DNA of 5,138 bases from CAZQYB01 sp964597535 (GTDB lineage: Bacteria > Planctomycetota > Phycisphaerae > Sedimentisphaerales > Anaerobacaceae): the NCBI GenBank assembly GCA_964597535.1, contig CAZQYB010000165.1:1-5138 (forward strand), read 5' to 3'. The position numbers were made by a program, and so were the translations under genes. The first letter of the stretch is position 1; each line of letters starts with the position of its first letter. Shown in pieces: positions 1 to 5,138 of this stretch. The notes beneath the pieces are model-generated. The model was not told the DNA's origin and ran no database searches. It was given only the letters and a program-made list of their open reading frames with translations.

Positions 1-1331
1 TCCGTCGCCCTGAAAATCACCGGCCCTTTGCTCCGCCAGCAATGCGGATAGCTGTGCACAATTTCACCTTCAGCGAAGAGCAGTCCCTTTTGCCGCAGAT
101 TCTCGCTTATGTCCCCATCTGCCTCCAAAACATTTTTCCCGCGCAGCCAATCCGGCACCGTATCATCATATCGCCCATCGTCCATCACCGGCGAATAAAC
201 CGCCAGCTTATATTTTTGCCCTGACAGATAGTCTTCAAGGCCGTGTCCGGGCGCAATATGGACAAGTCCCGTCCCGTCTTCGGTAGTAACGTAATCGGCC
301 CCGATTACCATAAAAGCATCCTTATCCGTCGGATTATTTTCCACAAACGGATGCAAGTACCGCAGCCCTTCAAGCTCGCTGCCCCTGACCGTCTTTTCAC
401 TGACGCTGTATTGGCCTTCTTTCAAGTCACCTGCCGCAACCACCGCACCGAGCCGCTCAGTTACCAATATCGAGACAAACCTACTGCCGTCTTTTTCGTA
501 ACTTATCGCCCTATAATCCAGTTCCGGATGCACCGCCACCGCCAGATTAGCCGCCAGCGTCCAGGGCGTGGTCGTCCATATCATAAAGCAAACTTGCCCT
601 TCATCGGCCTGTTCCTGCGTAACCAGACCGACTTCTATTAACCGTCCAATGCTTTCTTTGGCGACTGGGAAATTCACAAAGATACTTGGAGATGAGATGT
701 CCTTATATTCAAGCTCCGCCTCCGCCAGTGCCGTCTCACACTCAATCGACCAATGAATCGGCTTCAATTGTTTATAGACCAGTCCCTTCTCAACCAACTC
801 CGCGAACACCTCCATAATCCCCGCCTCGTACTGCGGTTTAAATGTAAGATAAGGATTCTCGAAATCGCCGAATATTCCAAGCTCCTGAAACTGCACGCTT
901 TGAATTTTAACGTACTTGCTGGCGTACTTCATACACTCCCTGCGGATATCAAGCTTGCTTTTTTCCCGCACCTTCTCACCGAGTTCTGCCACCACCTTTG
1001 ATTCAATCGGCAGACCATGACAGTCCCAGCCCGGCACATAAGGCGCATCGAAACCCGTCATAGTCTTATACTTGACGACAAAATCTTTGAGTACCTTGTT
1101 TATAACGTGACCCATATGAATATCGCCGTTAGCGTAGGGCGGCCCATCATGCAGCGTGTACAGCGCATCTCCTCTCCGTGCCTCCCTGATTTTGGCATAG
1201 ATATTCTTCTTCGCCCATTCTTTCCGCAATTGCGGCTCACGCTGAACCAAATTCGCCTTCATAGGAAAGCTGGTCTTCGGCAAATTCAACGTATCCCGGT
1301 AACCCTTGCTCTTCTTGTTATTATCCGACAT
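1..1331 (-). CDS. ileS: Isoleucyl-tRNA synthetase, N-terminal 443 residues (runs off left edge)
   Basis: This cytoplasmic class Ia synthetase charges tRNA-Ile with isoleucine. I translated the minus strand from the ATG at 1331; the frame is open to the window edge, giving 443 of the usual roughly 930 residues. It opens with an E. coli-like segment (YRDTLNLPKTSFPM, residues 11-24). It then has the HIGH region HDGPPYANGDIHMGH (61-75, HMGH at 72-75) and PGWDCHGLPIE (100-110). The CP1 editing domain shows WTTTPWTL (252-259) and GTGLVHIAPGHGLEDY (353-368), where D367 is the likely editing-pocket aspartate. The visible part ends at HCWRSKGPVIFRAT, just before the C-terminal half with KMSKS, which lies outside the window. 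The start is supported by AAGGA at 1344-1340, 8 nt upstream, and by N-terminal similarity. It lies downstream of the GNAT gene on the same strand and is probably under the Ile attenuator described at 1928-2119. Confidence 0.97.
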   Translation of the reverse strand, partial: MSDNNKKSKGYRDTLNLPKTSFPMKANLVQREPQLRKEWAKKNIYAKIREARRGDALYTLHDGPPYANGDIHMGHVINKVLKDFVVKYKTMTGFDAPYVPGWDCHGLPIESKVVAELGEKVREKSKLDIRRECMKYASKYVKIQSVQFQELGIFGDFENPYLTFKPQYEAGIMEVFAELVEKGLVYKQLKPIHWSIECETALAEAELEYKDISSPSIFVNFPVAKESIGRLIEVGLVTQEQADEGQVCFMIWTTTPWTLAANLAVAVHPELDYRAISYEKDGSRFVSILVTERLGAVVAAGDLKEGQYSVSEKTVRGSELEGLRYLHPFVENNPTDKDAFMVIGADYVTTEDGTGLVHIAPGHGLEDYLSGQKYKLAVYSPVMDDGRYDDTVPDWLRGKNVLEADGDISENLRQKGLLFAEGEIVHSYPHCWRSKGPVIFRAT

Positions 1332-1372
1332 CAAACAAATCCTTAAAAATTTCAGCGGTAATCAAACCCGAT

Positions 1373-1401
1373 ATAGTAAGTGTTCTCACCGCCGGCGTCA
1401 A
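1373..1401 (-). promoter_or_regulatory. Possible internal promoter for ileS
   Basis: On the minus strand TTGACG (1401-1396, 5/6 to TTGACA) is followed by a 17-bp spacer and TACTAT (1378-1373, 4/6 to TATAAT). Transcription would begin near 1366, leaving a leader of about 35 nt with the AAGGA ribosome site. It would give ileS an attenuator-independent transcript. This is sequence resemblance only. Just upstream is a small inverted repeat, CTATA-GT-TATAG (1408-1419), of unknown meaning. Confidence 0.35.
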
Positions 1402-1426
1402 CATCACTATAGTTATAGCTCTGCAC

Positions 1427-1906
1427 CTATATTTCCAAAAACATATTTTCCACAAACACAGTAAATCCCATTTTAGTCCAAAACCTTCTTGCCGACTTAT
1501 TGCCTATTCCAACGCATACCTCGATACGATGAATACCTTTCTTGGAAAACCAATCTACTGTTTTCTGCAAAAGGTCCTCACCGATTTCTTTCCTTCGATA
1601 ATCCTTGGTTACAGCAATGTTCGAAATATGACCATATTCCTGAATCTTGAGAATCTGTGGGTCACATTTCTGGACCTCTGAAAGGCAGTATCCGACTATA
1701 TCCTTATTCGCCTCAGCCACCAAAACACAAAATGCCTCATCCGCAATATGGCTGTTTATAAAGTCACCAAAATTTTCATGACCGGTCTCTAAACGACTCC
1801 AGTGCTCATCATATTGTTTGTTGAAATCCATAAGCTCCTTCCACAATTCAACAATTGATGAAACATCTTCTGCAACGGCTTTTCTTATGGTTACTTCCTT
1901 TGTCAT
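1427..1906 (-). CDS. GNAT-family N-acetyltransferase, 159 aa
   Basis: A small cytoplasmic acetyl-CoA-dependent acyltransferase of the GNAT fold; the substrate is not recognisable. The N-terminal strand is VTIRKAVAEDVSSIVELW (5-22). Motif A is ISNIAVTKDYRRKEIGEDLL (94-113), and motif B is NKSARRFWTKMGF (136-148). The usual acetyl-CoA loop is R/Q-x-x-G-x-G/A; here it reads R-R-K-E-I-G, with glutamate E107 in place of the first glycine, which may alter cofactor binding. The open frame extends to an ATG at 1978, but that extension is the terminator hairpin. I place the start at 1906 because AAGGAG lies 5 nt upstream and the family N-terminus begins there. It is the first gene after the Ile-type attenuator, with ileS 95 nt downstream on the same strand. 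Base composition appears more AT-rich than ileS, so later insertion into the operon is possible but unproven. Confidence 0.88.
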   Translation of the reverse strand: MTKEVTIRKAVAEDVSSIVELWKELMDFNKQYDEHWSRLETGHENFGDFINSHIADEAFCVLVAEANKDIVGYCLSEVQKCDPQILKIQEYGHISNIAVTKDYRRKEIGEDLLQKTVDWFSKKGIHRIEVCVGIGNKSARRFWTKMGFTVFVENMFLEI

Positions 1907-1911
1907 AATCT

Positions 1912-1917
1912 CTCCTT
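1912..1917 (-). promoter_or_regulatory. Ribosome binding site of the GNAT gene (fixes its start)
   Basis: Minus-strand AAGGAG (1917-1912) lies 5 nt before the ATG at 1906. It is the only strong Shine-Dalgarno sequence for this frame and decides against the longer frame beginning at 1978. It lies about 10 nt past the U-tract of the terminator, so transcripts stopped there lack it. Confidence 0.75.
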
Positions 1918-1927
1918 CTTTACAAAT

Positions 1928-1966
1928 AAAAAAAGCCTTCCGGAGTTCGCTGCTCTGGAAGGCCTT
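1928..1966 (-). terminator. Rho-independent terminator in the leader of the GNAT-ileS transcript (attenuator)
   Basis: On the minus strand GCCTTCC (1963-1957) pairs perfectly with GGAAGGC (1941-1935). Above one A/C mismatch, GAG (1955-1953) pairs with CTC (1945-1943), leaving a 7-nt loop. A G-U and two A-U pairs can extend the base. Seven U follow directly (1934-1928). The structure lies between a strong same-strand promoter and the first gene, only about 20 nt before its start codon. It can therefore only act on the GNAT-ileS transcript itself, which is the signature of an attenuator rather than an end-of-operon terminator. No other gene is seen upstream on this strand apart from the leader ORF. 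Confidence 0.87.
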
Positions 1967-1997
1967 CAATACCGACATATAGCTTTTTCAGAGCAGC
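1949..1997 (-). promoter_or_regulatory. Antiterminator pairing, mutually exclusive with the terminator
   Basis: GCTGCTCTG (minus strand, 1997-1989), formed by the last codons and stop of the leader ORF, is an exact complement of CAGAGCAGC (1957-1949), which lies in the 5' arm and loop of the terminator hairpin. With one bulged C the helix can gain two A-U pairs. Forming it uses up the upper 5' arm of the terminator, so the two structures compete. A ribosome paused on the Ile run would leave 1997-1989 free. A ribosome reaching the TGA at 1990-1988 would cover it and favour termination. The pairing is visible in the sequence; the switching is inferred. Confidence 0.72.
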
Positions 1998-2119
1998 TTA
2001 AGCTTCTCCTCTATAATGATAATAATCGCATTAATCAAGACACTCTTTCTGCGTATGGGCGATATACCCCGCCAACAGTGTGTTGCCCTGATTCGAATAT
2101 CGTTCTTAATTCTGTTCAT
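1988..2119 (-). CDS. Isoleucine-rich leader peptide, 43 codons, of the GNAT-ileS attenuator
   Basis: The ORF runs from ATG at 2119 to TGA at 1990-1988. Eleven of 43 residues are isoleucine, and codons 32-36 are five in a row (ATT ATT ATC ATT ATA; 2026-2012) within LINAIIIIIEEKLKLL. It begins about 35 nt after the predicted transcription start and ends 22 nt before the terminator stem. The role would be regulatory: sensing charged tRNA-Ile for the downstream ileS. There is no strong Shine-Dalgarno site at the ATG. A 16-residue version starting at TTG 2038, preceded by AGAAAGAG, is an alternative start that keeps the Ile run. I recognise no homologue, so confidence rests on the codon run, the terminator/antiterminator geometry and the identity of ileS downstream. 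Confidence 0.68.
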   Translation of the reverse strand: MNRIKNDIRIRATHCWRGISPIRRKSVLINAIIIIIEEKLKLL

Positions 2120-2160
2120 AAGACCAAATGCTACCAAAACGAGTAAATAAAAGCTACTCT

Positions 2161-2189
2161 TATCTACCGGAATAGTCGGCCAGTGTCAA
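2161..2189 (-). promoter_or_regulatory. Sigma70-type promoter for leader-GNAT-ileS
   Basis: The minus strand reads TTGACA (2189-2184, perfect -35), a 17-bp spacer, then TAGATA (2166-2161; 4/6 to TATAAT). The predicted start is near 2154. A small hairpin, GAGTA/TACTC (about 2159-2141), lies around the predicted start. The promoter faces away from the glycosyltransferase gene and is the only strong one found upstream of the leader ORF. Confidence 0.7.
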
Positions 2190-2291
2190 GCCCCGGTTTA
2201 AAAAATCTCTGTAATTGGTAAAACTTACGCCGGAAACAGAGGCACTAAGCCCCCTGTGGACAAACACGCTGACCACCAGACGACAAAAGCC

Positions 2292-2319
2292 TTTGCATTT
2301 GGTCGAAAAAAGTTATACT
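2292..2319 (+). promoter_or_regulatory. Possible promoter of the glycosyltransferase pair
   Basis: TTTGCA (2292-2297, 4/6) is followed by a 16-bp spacer and TATACT (2314-2319, 5/6). The start would fall near 2326, on top of the GGAG ribosome site, leaving a leader of only about 12 nt. The -10 element is good and the rest is weak, so a promoter further upstream in 2190-2290 is equally possible. I saw no stronger one there. Confidence 0.3.
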
Positions 2320-2337
2320 GTTGCCGGAGATATTGCT

Positions 2338-3120
2338 ATGTTCAAAGATAGAAAAGTTGTTGTGGTAATGCCGGCCTATAACGCAGCCGGCACGCTTCGT
2401 AATACCCACGAGGAGGTTATGGCCCAGGATATCGTGGATTTGGTCATCGTTGTTGACGATGCCAGCAACGATGAAACCGCTGCTATTGCCGCCAGTCTAC
2501 CCAACACAGTCGTCCACACTCATCCCAGCAATCTCGGCTATGGCGCCAATCAAAAAACCTGCTACTCCCTCGCACTCCGGCACGGCGCCGATATCATTAT
2601 TATGGTCCATCCCGATTATCAATACACGCCGAAGTTGATACCCGCAATGGCTTCTATGATTGGCAACGACCTTTATCCCTGCGTGCTCGGCTCAAGAATC
2701 CTCGGAGGATACGCCTTGAAAGGAAAAATGCCGCTTTGGAGATACATTGCAAACAGATTTCTTACCTTTGTAGAAAATATTCTCACCGGTGCAAAACTCT
2801 CCGAATACCATACCGGCTACCGGGCTTTTTCCCGTAAGCTTTTGGAGCAGCTTCCCCTCGAAGCCAATTCTGACGATTTCGTATTTGATAATCAGATGCT
2901 CGCCCAGGTTTTGTGGTATGGTCACACCATTGCCGAGGTGAGTTGTCCAACCAGATATTTCTCCGAAGCCTCCTCAATCAATTTTTGGCGCAGTATTAAG
3001 TATGGTTTTGGTTGTCTGTGGACCGCTTTGAAATTCCGACTGGCCAAATGGAATCTAATCAAATCGAAGTTGTTCCTCCGCGTTCCCAGGCCCGAAGCAG
3101 TCTCCGGGGAACCATCTTAA
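2338..3120 (+). CDS. GT2 glycosyltransferase, DPM1-like (polyprenyl-phosphate sugar synthase type), 260 aa
   Basis: GT-A-fold family 2 enzyme that probably moves a sugar from a nucleotide donor onto a lipid phosphate at the cytoplasmic membrane face. The nucleotide-binding start is VVVVMPAYNAAGTL (7-20), followed by VVDDASNDET (38-47, D40/D41). NLGYGANQ (65-72) and the metal-site segment HPDYQY (91-96, D93) come next. GSRILGG (118-124) and EYHTGYRAFS (156-165) are typical of the DPM1-like branch. There are no clear membrane spans, so it would be peripheral. An open frame extends upstream to TTG 2215. I choose ATG 2338 because GGAG (2326-2329) is 8 nt upstream and the conserved fold starts at once; the extra 41 residues look non-family. 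The next gene follows after 4 nt, which suggests an operon. The exact sugar and lipid cannot be read from sequence. Confidence 0.88.
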   Translation: MFKDRKVVVVMPAYNAAGTLRNTHEEVMAQDIVDLVIVVDDASNDETAAIAASLPNTVVHTHPSNLGYGANQKTCYSLALRHGADIIIMVHPDYQYTPKLIPAMASMIGNDLYPCVLGSRILGGYALKGKMPLWRYIANRFLTFVENILTGAKLSEYHTGYRAFSRKLLEQLPLEANSDDFVFDNQMLAQVLWYGHTIAEVSCPTRYFSEASSINFWRSIKYGFGCLWTALKFRLAKWNLIKSKLFLRVPRPEAVSGEPS

Positions 3121-3124
3121 ATAG

Positions 3125-4924
3125 ATGGATAAATCGCAGAACAAACATTGGGTTTATTTGATTTACCTAACTCTCGCACTCGCCACCCTCGTCGTTTATT
3201 GGCAGGTGCACAACTATGGGTTCCTCAATTACGATGACCCAACCTACGTCAGCAAAAACCAAAACATTCAATCCGGCATCACATGGGAAAGTCTCAAGTG
3301 GGCTTTTGCCACAGGCCACGCCGGTAACTGGCATCCTTTGACCTGGATTTCGCATATGCTGGATTGGCGGCTCTTCGGTACCGATGCCGGCTGGCACCAT
3401 CTGACCAGCTTATTTCTACATATAGCAAATGCTCTGCTGCTCTTTGCGGTTCTCAAGCGAATGACAAACACACTTTGGCGCAGCGCTTTTGTTGCAGCGG
3501 CCTTCGCCCTCCACCCGCTTCACGTCGAGTCCGTTGCTTGGATAGCCGAACGCAAGGATGTTCTAAGCACCTTCTTCTGGATGTTGACAATGGCTGCATA
3601 TCTGCGATATGTGCAGCGCCCGGGGCCGGTTCGATATCTGTTAGCGCTTCTGTTCTTTGCTATGGGCCTTATGGCTAAGCCCATGCTTGTAACTTTACCG
3701 TTTGTGCTGCTGCTTTTGGACTATTGGCCTCTTGGCCGTCTTCAGTTTGGACAAAACGTTAAGCATCTTGGTCGGCAGAGGAGCAAATCCACTAATGCTG
3801 TCTCACAACGGCAGTCTTTGTATCACTTGCTTTGGGAAAAAGTTCCATTTCTTGCGATTTCAGCAATCTCAAGTGTTGTTACTTTTCTTGTTCAGCGAAG
3901 TGCAGGCTCCGTAGCTCCGATTGAAGCGTTGCCTCTCATAGTTCGTATTGCCAATGCTATTGTTTCTTACCTAACGTATATCCAAAAGATGATTTGGCCC
4001 AGTCGGTTGGCAATGTTTTATCCGTATCCTGACAAAACCGATTTAATCTGGCGGGCAGCAGCCTTTGCCCTTCTGTTGGGGTTCATCACCGTTGCAGTGG
4101 TTTGCCTGATGCGCCGCCGCAAATACCTGTTCACCGGCTGGCTCTGGTATCTCGGGACCCTTGTCCCCGTCATTGGCCTGGTTCAGGTCGGAGAGCAGGC
4201 CTTCGCTGACCGCTACACCTATGTACCACTTGCGGGATTGTTCATTGTCATTGCTTGGGGTGTCCCCGACTTGCTGGCGAAATGGCGATTTCGAAAACCT
4301 GCCCTTGCTGCCTCAGCGATAGCAGTTCTTCTTGCCTTGTCGATATGTGCCCACCGCCAACAGCGCCATTGGCGTAATACCACAACCCTTTGTGAGCATG
4401 CCTTCGAAGTAACCCGGGACAATTACGTGGCCCACTTCTGTATAGCAGGTGACTTCCTCCAGAAGGGTAAAAACGATCAGGCTATTGCGCATTATAGCCA
4501 TTCCTTGCAAATCAAACAAAATTACTTCATAGCCCTTGGTGGCCTGGCAGCAGCGCTTTGCCGCCAGGGCCAGACCGACCAGGCTGTCGAATACTATACC
4601 AAGGCCATCCAACATAAACCTGACTGGGTATTTCCTATCAATAATCTGGCCTGGATTCGGGCTACGCACAAGCAGGCCAAATTCCGCAATCCTGAAGAAG
4701 CTGTCCGCCTCGCCGAGCGAGCTTGTCAGCTCACCAAATACAGAAACCCAACCATCTTGGATACCCTGGCCGCTGCTTACGCCGCAGCAGGTAGATACTC
4801 CGACGCCGTAGCCACCACCCAAAAGGCCTTGGAGCTGGCACAATCCTCGAATGAGGAACTGCCGGAAAAAATTCAAAACCGCCTGCGTTTGTACAAGGCC
4901 GGTCGCCCCTACATCCAGCCTTAG
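3125..4924 (+). CDS. Polytopic GT-C-like glycosyltransferase with C-terminal TPRs (TMTC/DUF1736-like), 599 aa
   Basis: Integral membrane protein resembling TMTC-type O-mannosyltransferases, which use polyprenyl-phosphate sugars outside the membrane. The first span is at about 9-27. The GT-C acidic pair follows in NYDDPTYVSKNQ (35-46, D37/D38), then NWHPLTWISHMLD (68-80) and ALHPLHVESVAWIAERKDVL (128-147). Many hydrophobic segments run to about residue 408, including MAKPMLVTLPFVLLLLDYWP (183-202) and ADRYTYVPLAGL (361-372). About 433-575 is alpha-helical with TPR-like repeats (about 433-466, 467-500 and 543-573, e.g. AAAYAAAGRYSDAVATTQKA), probably extracytoplasmic and substrate-binding. It starts 4 nt after the GT2 stop; the nearest purine-rich site (GGGGA, 3106-3110) is 14 nt away, so translational coupling is likely. 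Donor and acceptor are unknown. A role in protein O-glycosylation is inference from the family. Confidence 0.85.
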   Translation: MDKSQNKHWVYLIYLTLALATLVVYWQVHNYGFLNYDDPTYVSKNQNIQSGITWESLKWAFATGHAGNWHPLTWISHMLDWRLFGTDAGWHHLTSLFLHIANALLLFAVLKRMTNTLWRSAFVAAAFALHPLHVESVAWIAERKDVLSTFFWMLTMAAYLRYVQRPGPVRYLLALLFFAMGLMAKPMLVTLPFVLLLLDYWPLGRLQFGQNVKHLGRQRSKSTNAVSQRQSLYHLLWEKVPFLAISAISSVVTFLVQRSAGSVAPIEALPLIVRIANAIVSYLTYIQKMIWPSRLAMFYPYPDKTDLIWRAAAFALLLGFITVAVVCLMRRRKYLFTGWLWYLGTLVPVIGLVQVGEQAFADRYTYVPLAGLFIVIAWGVPDLLAKWRFRKPALAASAIAVLLALSICAHRQQRHWRNTTTLCEHAFEVTRDNYVAHFCIAGDFLQKGKNDQAIAHYSHSLQIKQNYFIALGGLAAALCRQGQTDQAVEYYTKAIQHKPDWVFPINNLAWIRATHKQAKFRNPEEAVRLAERACQLTKYRNPTILDTLAAAYAAAGRYSDAVATTQKALELAQSSNEELPEKIQNRLRLYKAGRPYIQP

Positions 4925-4998
4925 CACCAAAAGTATCCTCTCATTCAGGATTTCGATACCGATAAACAAACGCTCTATATCAAATACACTCCAGACTC

Positions 4999-5027
4999 TT
5001 GACAGTGCAGCTTACAACAAATAAAGT
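4999..5027 (+). promoter_or_regulatory. Putative promoter of polA
   Basis: TTGACA (4999-5004, perfect) is followed by a 17-bp spacer and TAAAGT (5022-5027, 4/6). The predicted start at about 5034 is within a few bases of the ATG at 5036, so the mRNA would be leaderless or nearly so. This agrees with the lack of a Shine-Dalgarno sequence before that ATG. Confidence 0.5.
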
Positions 5028-5035
5028 TGTCTGCA

Positions 5036-5138
5036 ATGACAAAGAACCTCTACATAATTGACGGCCATGCACACATTTATGCCGCCTTCTATGCCCGTAT
5101 GCATGAACTCACCAGCCCATCGGGAGAGCCGACACAGG
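5036..5138 (+). CDS. polA: DNA polymerase I, first 34 residues (runs off right edge)
   Basis: The visible N-terminus reads LYIIDGHAHIYAAFYA (5-20) and then LTSPSGEPT (25-33). This matches the opening of the 5'-3' exonuclease domain of bacterial Pol I (E. coli counterpart VDGSSYLYRAYHA...LTNSAGEPTG). D9 is the expected first metal-binding aspartate. The protein would act in Okazaki-fragment maturation and repair; the polymerase part lies beyond the window. No ribosome site precedes ATG 5036, and an upstream in-frame TTG at 5027 is an alternative start. A stand-alone 5'-3' exonuclease cannot be excluded from 34 residues, but the LTSPSGEPT form is what I associate with full-length planctomycete-type PolA. 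Confidence 0.82.
   Translation, partial: MTKNLYIIDGHAHIYAAFYARMHELTSPSGEPTQ

Noticed and set aside
42..1346. Several plus-strand open frames of 60-132 codons
   Set aside because: They lie opposite the intact, motif-confirmed ileS frame and show no family resemblance.
1318..1404. Short minus-strand ORF (27 codons) overlapping the ileS start
   Set aside because: No ribosome site, no terminator nearby and no recognisable composition bias; it probably arises by chance over the ileS promoter and ribosome site.
2011..2031. Alternative leader frame ATG 2031 to TAG, MRLLSL, a leucine-type leader
   Set aside because: It overlaps the Ile run in another frame and has an ATG, but it is only six codons, ends before the antiterminator strand and has no link to ileS. 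It is kept as a competing reading rather than a call.
1907..2160. T-box riboswitch controlling ileS
   Set aside because: The leader has a terminator before an aminoacyl-tRNA synthetase operon, but I find no T-box core (AGGGTGGNACCGCG) in the leader. The Ile-rich ORF and antiterminator explain the layout better.
2215..2337. N-terminal extension of the GT2 gene from TTG 2215
   Set aside because: No ribosome site at the TTG, residues unlike the family, and a well-placed GGAG plus ATG at 2338.
4933..4959. Hairpin ATCCT/AGGAT after the membrane protein gene as a terminator
   Set aside because: Only five mixed base pairs with no real U-tract, and an alternative GTATC/GATAC pairing competes; too weak to call.
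4313..4969. Minus-strand open frame of 218 codons
   Set aside because: It is antisense to the TPR part of the membrane protein gene, whose own frame is clearly coding; the product resembles nothing I know.

Overview
The window (about 50% GC) looks like a bacterial chromosomal housekeeping region with a divergent layout. The IleS is of the bacterial type. The polA start reads IIDGHAHIYAAF...LTSPSGEPT, and a DPM1-like glycosyltransferase is paired with a TMTC-like membrane protein carrying TPRs. From memory, this combination best fits a planctomycete-type (Phycisphaerae-like) bacterium. That placement is inference and was not tested by a search.

Left half, minus strand, transcribed from about 2155 towards 1. 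A near-consensus sigma70-type promoter (TTGACA, 17 bp, TAGATA; 2161-2189) precedes a leader of about 250 nt. The leader holds a previously unlisted 43-codon ORF (2119-1988) with five consecutive isoleucine codons near its end. A GC-rich hairpin plus seven U (1928-1966) follows, and it ends about 20 nt before the start codon of a GNAT acetyltransferase (1906-1427). Next comes ileS, isoleucyl-tRNA synthetase (start 1331, running off the left edge). The last codons of the leader ORF (GCTGCTCTG) are perfectly complementary to nine bases of the terminator hairpin (CAGAGCAGC). This is the layout of a leader-peptide transcription attenuator: a shortage of charged tRNA-Ile would stall the ribosome on the Ile run, free the antiterminator strand and allow read-through into GNAT-ileS. 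It is the most interesting thing in the window. A second, weaker promoter-like pair sits in the GNAT-ileS gap.

Right half, plus strand. A GT2 glycosyltransferase resembling polyprenyl-phosphate sugar synthases (2338-3120) is followed after 4 nt by a 599-residue polytopic GT-C-like protein with C-terminal TPRs (3125-4924), similar to TMTC/DUF1736 proteins. The two plausibly act in series: the first would load a sugar onto a lipid phosphate, and the second would transfer it outside the membrane. The window ends in the first 34 codons of polA (from 5036). Its promoter-like sequence predicts an almost leaderless mRNA.

There is no CRISPR array, tRNA, rRNA or insertion sequence visible. No stretch over 300 bases lacks an assigned function; the 1907-2160 leader is explained by the attenuator, and 2190-2337 is the divergent upstream region.
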